Positions 6,680-12,197 of a stretch of 12,197 nucleotides of DNA are shown here, in pieces. The notes beneath the pieces are model-generated. The model saw only the letters and a program-made list of their open reading frames with translations. It was not told the origin of the DNA and searched no databases. The DNA comes from Desulfocapsa sp. Lineage in GTDB: Bacteria > Desulfobacterota > Desulfobulbia > Desulfobulbales > Desulfocapsaceae. The stretch is taken from assembly GCA_029934915.1 (NCBI GenBank), contig JAOZLI010000046.1, positions 1 to 12,197 of the forward strand. The letters are read 5' to 3'. A program made the translations under genes and the position numbers. The stretch's first letter is position 1; each line of letters opens with the position of its first letter.

Positions 6680-8456
6680 CACAGACACCGCATTTTCTAC
6701 ATACTTTGGTATCGCAGGCTTTTGTGGTTTTTGCCTGAAAACTCTTTTGATATTCCTGCCAGAGATATTCTTGAGTAATTTTGTGATCGACGATACTCCA
6801 GGGAAAGAAATCATCCTTTCCATGGCGCCTTACAGCATATTGTTCCGGCGTCAGATCATGTTTACGCATGGCCTGTTTCCAGGGTGTACTATACATAGCC
6901 ATTGTAGCCAGAACCAGCGCTAGTCGCCTGTCACCTTTAGACAAAACTGCCTGGAATAGTACTTTCTCCGGTTTATCGTGCTGCAAACGAACATTTGAGA
7001 CCTTACGCAGCCCTGCCTTTAAAAAGCGTATTTTTTCTTTTAAAGATTTGATAGCTTCTTTTGCCCGACCTGTCTCGCCCACGCGCAGTTCCAGGCCTCC
7101 AAAGCTGTGAAATTGAAAAGGGGTCCAGGGTTTCGGTGCAAAGCTATTCACAGAAAGGCTGATTTCACACAGGCGACCACGTTCTTTTCCCTTCGGCAGC
7201 ATACATTCCTTCACCTTTTTAACAAGATCGATCATCTCCTGCAAATCATCAAAGGTTTCACCGGGAAGCCCTATCATAAGGTAGAGTTTCAATTTGTACA
7301 GACCTGCCTCAACAAGACGTTCTGCAGCAAGTAAGATATCAGTTTCGGTGAGGTTTTTATTGATTACCCGCCGTAATCTTTCAGATGCCCCGTCGGGTGC
7401 AATGGCCACGCTTTTCAGATTACTGGCACCAAGGAGTTTCAATAGGTTGCCGGAAATTCTATCGGCCCGAAGAGAGGAAAACGAGAGTGAGCATCCACTT
7501 TCAAGAAGGTAGGAAGAGAGGCTGGCCAGTTCCTTTTCATCCGCCATCTCCATACCAAGCAAACCGATACGCTTTACATTTTCGCCGCGCTCTTCAAGCC
7601 CCTTGATAACAGCATCTGCATCCCAAAGCCTTGGTGGCCTATAAATAAAGCCTGCTGCACAAAACCGGCACCCTCTTGAACAGCCTCGGCCAAGTTCTGT
7701 AACATAGAGATTAGCAAATTCTGCCTTTGGACTTAAGAGTTGAGAATGTGCTGCCTTTTCTGTTTTGGAGACAATCGCCTTAGCTATGGTTGCTGGATAA
7801 TTACCCTGGGGAACCAGCCCTGTCTGCAGGCCCGTTCCTTTATCATACATCGGTGTATACAAACTTGGCACGTAGGCCCCTGGTATATCACGTTGCAGAA
7901 GATCCAATAATTCTCCGCGTTTTGTGTCACTCAAGTATTTATCCAGAAGTGAAAAAAGAGAAGGTAACAGTTCCTCCGCTTCACCCAGCAAAAACAGATC
8001 CGTCCAGGGAGCCAATGGCTCCGGGTTCATAAAAGTAGCCACTCCCCCCCCAATGACCAGTGGATTTGCGGCAGTTATACTATCATCCGTTCTATCTTCT
8101 GCAAAAAGTGGAATGTTTGCTGCGAGGAGCAGGCGGGCAATATTTACATAGTCATGTTCAAAACTGATAGAATAAAAAATCAGGGAGAAATCCTTAAGCG
8201 GTCGACCTGTCTCAAAAGAGCGTAAAGGCTCATCCCCATTAGGCAGGAAAAAACGTTCACAGACCAAATGATCAAAAGAATTGAGAAGAGAATAAACCAG
8301 CTGAAACCCCAGACTTGAGACGCCTATGGAATAGTGGTTTGGATAGATAAGGGCAACGGGAAGCAGTCCTGTTCTTTTTTTTAGCCAGGTACCAGTCTCC
8401 AAATCCTGCAGGCTCTCGGATCTGGCACCTTTTTTTTTCTGTGTGCTCCTAGCCAA
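6672..8456 (-). CDS. Radical SAM protein with B12-binding-like N-terminal region, function unknown
   Basis: This 594-residue protein belongs to the large group with an N-terminal region resembling a cobalamin-binding fold (residues about 30-230, with YPNHYSIGVSSLGFQ near its start) before a radical SAM barrel. The Fe-S cluster motif CxxxCxxC is at C259, C263 and C266. Other barrel hallmarks follow: IAPDGASERLR (352-362) and LMIGLPGE (393-400). The C-terminus carries a second cysteine group, C581, C586, C589 and C592, which may bind metal or a second cluster. It resembles uncharacterised TIGR03960-type radical SAM proteins; I do not know the reaction. The start is TTG (8454-8456), 4 bases after the ftsZ stop, with a purine-rich AAGAAGG 13 bases upstream, rather far. 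An internal start cannot be excluded, but family similarity begins by about residue 33. The gene lies between ftsZ and the kinase, probably in one transcript. Confidence 0.9.
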   Translation of the reverse strand: MARSTQKKKGARSESLQDLETGTWLKKRTGLLPVALIYPNHYSIGVSSLGFQLVYSLLNSFDHLVCERFFLPNGDEPLRSFETGRPLKDFSLIFYSISFEHDYVNIARLLLAANIPLFAEDRTDDSITAANPLVIGGGVATFMNPEPLAPWTDLFLLGEAEELLPSLFSLLDKYLSDTKRGELLDLLQRDIPGAYVPSLYTPMYDKGTGLQTGLVPQGNYPATIAKAIVSKTEKAAHSQLLSPKAEFANLYVTELGRGCSRGCRFCAAGFIYRPPRLWDADAVIKGLEERGENVKRIGLLGMEMADEKELASLSSYLLESGCSLSFSSLRADRISGNLLKLLGASNLKSVAIAPDGASERLRRVINKNLTETDILLAAERLVEAGLYKLKLYLMIGLPGETFDDLQEMIDLVKKVKECMLPKGKERGRLCEISLSVNSFAPKPWTPFQFHSFGGLELRVGETGRAKEAIKSLKEKIRFLKAGLRKVSNVRLQHDKPEKVLFQAVLSKGDRRLALVLATMAMYSTPWKQAMRKHDLTPEQYAVRRHGKDDFFPWSIVDHKITQEYLWQEYQKSFQAKTTKACDTKVCRKCGVCGD

Positions 8457-8460
8457 GAAA

Positions 8461-9735
8461 TCAGTTTGCCTTCTTCCTTAGATATGTAGGCGTTTCCAGC
8501 AGGTCTTCATTCCATGTAGGCTTTACTTCCCTGCCTGTGTGAGAACCTTCACCCGACGCAATCCCATGGTTTTCAAAACCATTAAAATTGGAAGAGGAAA
8601 AAATTGAAGGCGCTGCAGGTGAATTGGGAGATGCCGGCTTTGCCTTAGCTATCCGCTTCTCTTCTGCAACTTCAACTTTTTCTTCCGATTGAGTCTTTCT
8701 AGGAACATTAACCTGCACCATATTTTTCTTTTCAGGAACGGATTCGCCCACACCTGTTGCAATAACAGTTACACGCAACTCATCATCAAGGGAATCATCA
8801 TAGAGTGCCCCGATAACAACCTTGGCCTCATCGTCAACTTTATCCTGAATAAGAGCAGAGGCCTCCATAAACTCGGCCATGGTAAAACTCTCCTCCGATG
8901 CGGAGATATTAATGAGCAGTCCGCGAGCACCATCAATCCCGACATCTTCCAGAAGCTGATTATCAATGGCACGATTGGCAGCTTCTGTGGCACGATTTTC
9001 ACCCACTGCGGCACCTGCACCCATAATGGCAGGACCAACCTCTCGCATAACAGTTCGAAGATCGGCAAAATCGGCGTTCATAAGCCCCGGGACATTGATC
9101 AGATCGGTTATCCCTTTCACGGCCTGCAGCAGAACCTTGTCTGCCATGGTTAGCATATCTGAGAGTTTAGAATTTTTCTGCATCAGGGAGAGCAGGCGAT
9201 CGTTTGGAACAGTGATAATGGTATCGGCATATTTACGCAGTTCTGCCCAGCCAGCTTCTGCGTTACGCATACGAAATTTGCCCTCGAAATGAAACGGTTT
9301 GGTAACAACAGCAACGGTGAGAGCACCCATCTCTTTAGAGGCCTTCGCCACAATGGGAGCTGCCCCAGTTCCGGTTCCACCACCAAGACCCGCGGCTACA
9401 AAAACCATATCTGCGCCCTTCAGGCTGTCGACGATTTCATCAACGGACTCAACAGCTGCCTGTGCTCCAGTATCAGGATCTGCACCTGCACCTAGTCCTT
9501 TGGTAATACTTGGACCGATCTGTAAACAAACATCTGCTCGAGATTGATTCAGTGCCTGCTTATCAGTATTGGCTGTGATAAACTCAACACCCTGCAAACG
9601 ATGCTCAACCATGGTATTGATGGCATTGCCACCTCCACCACCAACACCTATAACTTTTACAACTGCAACGCCCTCTGTTTCCGGCATCCTAAACGGCATA
9701 TCATCTCCCATATTTACAAACCCACCATCACCCAT
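8461..9735 (-). CDS. ftsZ: Cell division GTPase FtsZ
   Basis: FtsZ polymerises at midcell into the ring that recruits the divisome. Numbered from the ATG at 9733-9735 (424 residues), the protein shows the N-terminal nucleotide-binding element VIGVGGGGGNAIN (28-40), the tubulin-signature loop GGGTGTG (118-124) and the T7 synergy loop NADFADLR (220-227) that completes the partner's GTPase site. A variable Pro/Ser-rich linker (about 340-405) precedes a conserved C-terminal tail, ETPTYLRKKAN, the docking peptide for FtsA and other partners. All key residues are intact. The ATG has GAGG 8 bases upstream; a GTG lies one codon earlier (9736-9738). An ATG 12 codons further in, just before PFRMPE, also has a good GGGAG and would remove a poorly conserved leader. 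Its own promoter is upstream, and the radical SAM gene starts 4 bases downstream. Confidence 0.98.
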   Translation of the reverse strand: MGDGGFVNMGDDMPFRMPETEGVAVVKVIGVGGGGGNAINTMVEHRLQGVEFITANTDKQALNQSRADVCLQIGPSITKGLGAGADPDTGAQAAVESVDEIVDSLKGADMVFVAAGLGGGTGTGAAPIVAKASKEMGALTVAVVTKPFHFEGKFRMRNAEAGWAELRKYADTIITVPNDRLLSLMQKNSKLSDMLTMADKVLLQAVKGITDLINVPGLMNADFADLRTVMREVGPAIMGAGAAVGENRATEAANRAIDNQLLEDVGIDGARGLLINISASEESFTMAEFMEASALIQDKVDDEAKVVIGALYDDSLDDELRVTVIATGVGESVPEKKNMVQVNVPRKTQSEEKVEVAEEKRIAKAKPASPNSPAAPSIFSSSNFNGFENHGIASGEGSHTGREVKPTWNEDLLETPTYLRKKAN

Positions 9736-9743
9736 CACAACAA

Positions 9744-9763
9744 CCTCGTTGTAGAGGAACGAG
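9744..9763 (-). promoter_or_regulatory. ftsZ ribosome binding site inside a possible leader hairpin
   Basis: In the ftsZ leader, CTCGTT (plus-strand 9758-9763) can pair perfectly with AACGAG (9745-9750) around a 7-base loop. The second arm contains the first three bases of the GAGG Shine-Dalgarno (9744-9747), 8 bases before the ATG, and the loop itself contains CCTC. Folding would partly hide the ribosome binding site. The pairing is seen; regulation is inferred. Confidence 0.45.
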
Positions 9764-9801
9764 CACCCGTCCCTTATTTGGCTGCAAAACTATTCCTGCA
9801 A

Positions 9802-9810
9802 ATTATAGCA
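9802..9810 (-). promoter_or_regulatory. ftsZ promoter, extended -10
   Basis: On the minus strand TGCTATAAT gives a perfect -10 hexamer (9802-9807) with the TG extension (9809-9810). The -35 region at a 17-base spacing reads TTTAAG, a poor match, which the extended -10 could compensate. Transcription would start near 9795 and give a leader of about 60 bases. It lets ftsZ be made independently of ftsQA. Confidence 0.65.
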
Positions 9811-9861
9811 TTTACAGCCTGTCTCTTAAAGTCCTTTCTGCAAAGAAATCAATTTTTTCTA

Positions 9862-9930
9862 AGGGGTCACTCAAAAATAAATCAAGAAATATGTCGTCTC
9901 AGAATCTTAATTTATTTTTGAGTGAGCCCT
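9862..9930. repeat. Near-perfect inverted repeat between ftsA and ftsZ
   Basis: Arms 9862-9887 and 9905-9930 (26 bases each) are reverse complements with only two mismatches, around a 17-base loop. The left arm begins AGGGGTCACTCAAAAATAAA. The direct repeat CTAA occurs at 9859-9862 and 9929-9932, which could mark a 4-base target duplication. After the stem in the direction of ftsZ transcription comes CTTAGAAAAAATTG, with no run of T, so it is not a standard terminator. It may be a small non-autonomous mobile element, a REP-like sequence or an mRNA processing hairpin. It lies upstream of the ftsZ promoter. Confidence 0.85.
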
Positions 9931-9939
9931 AACCTGGGT

Positions 9940-11202
9940 TTACATGATTTTTCGCCACCAACCTTTCATTCGATCAACCATCCCGCTATCACTATAGCGT
10001 TTATCTTCCTGATGCTGACGCCCATACATCACCAACCCTACTCCCGTTGTACATCTAGGAGTATTAATCTCATCGACCTTGCCGCCAACCTGAGCCGGAT
10101 AGCCAAGCCGAACCGGTAAATCAAAAATCTGTTCGGCCAGATCTGCCAGATTAGCAAGAAGTGCTGTGCCGCCGGTAATTACAACACCGCCATTAATTTT
10201 ATTTTTCAGCCCGCAATTGATCAAATCCTGATTCACTATTTCCAGAATTTCCACCGTACGCGCCTGCAAAATATCAACCAGCACCTTTTGTGTTACTTTT
10301 CGTGGTTCTCTATCACCCACCGTTGGTACATCCACCACATGATTTGGTTTGATCAGTGACGAAATGGCGCAACCGAAATCTTCTTTTAATCGTTCCGCAT
10401 CCTGTAGAGGAGTTCGCAGGCCAACAGATAGATCGTTGGTAAGGTTATGCCCGCCAAGTCCGATTTCACAAGTATGACGAATGGTACCGTCACAAAAAAC
10501 TGCAAGATCAGTGGTTCCACCACCAATATCGATCAACACCACTCCAAGCTCCATTTCATCTGCCCGAAGTGTTGCATGGGCAGAAGCAATGGATTCGAGT
10601 ACCATATCAGAAACTTCAAGCCCTGCCTTTTGACAACAGGTATAGAGGTTATGAACTGCGGCCATATCAGCTGTCACAATATGAACGTTCGTCACCAGGC
10701 GTACTCCGGTCATTCCCAGGGGATTTTGAATTCCGGTATGGTCATCGACCATATATTCCTGGGGCAAGACATGGATAATCTGTTGATTTTCAGATATTTT
10801 CACAGTTCTAGCGGCAACGATTACATCCTCGACATCGGACTCTTTGATCTCCCGACCATTAATAGCGAGGATACCGGGACTATTAAAGCCTTTGATATGA
10901 TTTCCGGCAATTCCGACATACACCTGGTGTAAGTCACAACCGGCAGATTCTTCAGCCTGTGCCACTGCCTGCTTGATGGATTTAACAGTGGCCTCGATGT
11001 TGACAACGACACCTTTTTTGAGACCAATGGACGGTGCAGTGCCAACACCAATAATATTCACCGCATCCTCAAATACTTCTCCCACGACGCAGCAGATTTT
11101 AGTGGTTCCGATATCCAGTCCCACGACAAGTTCACCGGGCTCACGTTCTTCCTCCCGTGGCTCCAGTTCAATTTTCTCAGGGGCTATCTCGATTTCATCC
11201 AT
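9940..11202 (-). CDS. ftsA: Cell division protein FtsA
   Basis: FtsA is the actin-like ATPase that anchors FtsZ to the inner membrane. With the ATG at 11200-11202 it is 420 residues, the normal size. Actin-fold signatures are in order: phosphate-1 VGLDIGTTKICC (27-38), the FtsA-specific 1C domain in the first third, phosphate-2 DIGGGTTDLAVF (225-236) and the adenosine motif VVITGGTALL (340-349). The C-terminus DRMKGWWRKIM (410-420) is the amphipathic membrane-binding helix. This start has AGGA 7 bases upstream and lies 4 bases after the ftsQ stop; another ATG at 11215-11217, overlapping ftsQ, would add five residues. The first 25 residues form a strongly acidic extension (11 Asp/Glu, 3 Lys/Arg) ahead of the conserved fold. 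The 201-base gap to ftsZ carries a promoter and a long inverted repeat. Confidence 0.98.
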   Translation of the reverse strand: MDEIEIAPEKIELEPREEEREPGELVVGLDIGTTKICCVVGEVFEDAVNIIGVGTAPSIGLKKGVVVNIEATVKSIKQAVAQAEESAGCDLHQVYVGIAGNHIKGFNSPGILAINGREIKESDVEDVIVAARTVKISENQQIIHVLPQEYMVDDHTGIQNPLGMTGVRLVTNVHIVTADMAAVHNLYTCCQKAGLEVSDMVLESIASAHATLRADEMELGVVLIDIGGGTTDLAVFCDGTIRHTCEIGLGGHNLTNDLSVGLRTPLQDAERLKEDFGCAISSLIKPNHVVDVPTVGDREPRKVTQKVLVDILQARTVEILEIVNQDLINCGLKNKINGGVVITGGTALLANLADLAEQIFDLPVRLGYPAQVGGKVDEINTPRCTTGVGLVMYGRQHQEDKRYSDSGMVDRMKGWWRKIM

Positions 11203-11206
11203 TTCA

Positions 11207-12193
11207 CTATCCTGCATGATTTGTTGCCACCAACACTTTATTTGTTTGATAATCCATACGTATATAGGCAACGTCCTCTATCTTTGCCTTACCCTTTCTC
11301 TTGTGATACAGCACCTCAAGAACTCTCCATAACTGACTGAACTTTCTCTTTATTTCATCTTTTCCAAAATAAATCGGGAAGGGGTGCTCCACGAGATAGA
11401 GTACCATATCTCCCTTATTAGTGAAATGTACTTCAGAAATATTCTGAGCAGGTAAATTGGGATTATTCTGCTCTGCCAGTTTTAAGAAGAGATTTGCCGC
11501 CTTAAGCATCCTCTGTTTTTCCTGCTCCGTTACCGTCGGCTCAATCCCCGTAATTACAGGATAATCAAGTTCCTGCCCAGGATGTACCTGCACAAAGACA
11601 GACGCACCATTATTTACATAGCTGAAATTCTTCTCGGTCCCACAGACCACAAGGGCTCGTGGACGATGCTCCCTGACACTCACTTCCAGACTATCAGGCC
11701 AAACCCGCTTAACAGTGGCACTTTTTACCCAGGGATGACTACTAAGACGTACACTGATAGCTTTTGGATCAAGGGTCAGCATATTCATCTCATAGGAAAG
11801 CCCCGCATACTTTTTCAAATCATCACTGCTGATTGTTCGACAGCCACTGATCTCGATCTCATGAATACGAAAATATCGCCAGTTTCCGTACAGCGATTGC
11901 ATTGGCCCCATAAGAAGAACATAACTTCCGGTAAGCACTGCACCAGACAGCAAGGCCAATTTCAGCAAAAACGAAAACTGTCCTTGCTCTTTCTTACTAA
12001 AGACGCCGTTACCCTGCGCCCCCCTTTTTCTTCTTGAAAAAGACCATCTTTCCAGAAATCCCTTTTTCCGTTGTCCACTCGCCAGATGACTCGCTTTGTA
12101 CCGGGATTTCTGAAGATTCTGCGAAAAAGCGGAACCAGTCCCTTCCGACTTGTGCTTTTTTGAAAAGAATGCGGTGATTTTTTTAATCAGCAT
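11207..12193 (-). CDS. ftsQ: Cell division protein FtsQ
   Basis: FtsQ is a bitopic inner-membrane divisome protein that links early and late division proteins through its periplasmic part (with FtsB and FtsL in known systems). It has 328 residues: a long cytoplasmic N-terminus (1-72), one membrane helix (about 73-95), a POTRA domain (about 108-176, starting FRIHEIEISGCRTIS and including HPWVKSATVKRVWPDSLEV) and the FtsQ/DivIB beta domain to the end. The cytoplasmic part is very basic (18 Lys/Arg against 3 Asp/Glu) and longer than the roughly 25-residue tail of E. coli FtsQ. The ATG at 12191-12193 is almost at the window edge, so its ribosome binding site and any further upstream start cannot be seen. 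In related clusters cell wall genes (murB, ddl, murC) precede ftsQ. It ends 4 bases before ftsA. Confidence 0.95.
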   Translation of the reverse strand: MLIKKITAFFSKKHKSEGTGSAFSQNLQKSRYKASHLASGQRKKGFLERWSFSRRKRGAQGNGVFSKKEQGQFSFLLKLALLSGAVLTGSYVLLMGPMQSLYGNWRYFRIHEIEISGCRTISSDDLKKYAGLSYEMNMLTLDPKAISVRLSSHPWVKSATVKRVWPDSLEVSVREHRPRALVVCGTEKNFSYVNNGASVFVQVHPGQELDYPVITGIEPTVTEQEKQRMLKAANLFLKLAEQNNPNLPAQNISEVHFTNKGDMVLYLVEHPFPIYFGKDEIKRKFSQLWRVLEVLYHKRKGKAKIEDVAYIRMDYQTNKVLVATNHAG

Positions 12194-12197
12194 AATA

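Noticed and set aside
6680-6823. 48-codon upstream extension of the histidine kinase
   Set aside because: It would overlap the conserved end of the radical SAM gene by 152 bases. The GTG at 6677-6679 gives a normal kinase with a compact stop/start overlap.
8689-9153. 154-codon open frame antisense to ftsZ
   Set aside because: It sits opposite conserved FtsZ coding sequence, with low-complexity content and no ribosome binding or domain evidence.
9862-9930. Inverted repeat as a rho-independent terminator of ftsQA
   Set aside because: The stem is AT-rich in its centre and no run of T follows on either strand.
10447-10932. 161-codon open frame antisense to ftsA
   Set aside because: It is a shadow of conserved FtsA sequence; no independent coding signal.
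11203-11271. 23-codon upstream extension of ftsA into ftsQ
   Set aside because: It overlaps ftsQ coding sequence. The ATG at 11200-11202 has AGGA at good spacing and gives the normal length; the ATG at 11215-11217 is a minor alternative.

Overview
The window looks like chromosome of a Gram-negative bacterium. The ftsQ-ftsA-ftsZ order, the radical SAM gene directly behind ftsZ, the style of the chemoreceptor and the low-to-moderate GC content suggest a Desulfobacterota member of the Desulfobulbales type. That placement rests on recall of family resemblance, not on a search, and is moderate at best. I see no phage, insertion sequence transposase, CRISPR array, tRNA or rRNA.

Layout. Positions 1-3194 (minus strand) hold a TetR-type regulator and, 141 bases downstream of it, a large RND/MMPL-family exporter cut by the left edge. 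The regulator is preceded by a clear palindromic operator. Positions 3473-5107 (plus strand) hold a transmembrane methyl-accepting chemotaxis protein, divergent from the regulator. From 5213 to the right edge everything is on the minus strand. Read in the direction of transcription it is ftsQ, ftsA, (201-base gap with a promoter and a long inverted repeat), ftsZ, a radical SAM enzyme of unknown reaction, and a membrane sensor histidine kinase of NtrB/ZraS type.

How the genes work together. FtsQ, FtsA and FtsZ are core divisome proteins: the FtsZ ring, its FtsA membrane tether and the FtsQ periplasmic bridge. ftsQ and ftsA are 4 bases apart, and ftsZ has its own extended -10 promoter plus an mRNA leader that may fold over its ribosome binding site. 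The radical SAM gene starts 4 bases after ftsZ, and the kinase probably starts inside the radical SAM stop codon region, so the three are likely co-transcribed and partly translationally coupled. No response regulator lies next to the kinase. The TetR regulator probably controls itself and the RND exporter.

The points most worth a second look are non-coding. There is a dispersed repeat family with two copies (2476-2564 and 5142-5177). A 69-base near-perfect inverted repeat with possible CTAA flanks sits between ftsA and ftsZ. The ftsZ leader has a hairpin over its Shine-Dalgarno sequence. On the protein side, an acidic FtsA N-terminal extension is encoded beside an unusually basic FtsQ cytoplasmic tail. 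I found no obviously new multi-gene system; the protein set is conventional.
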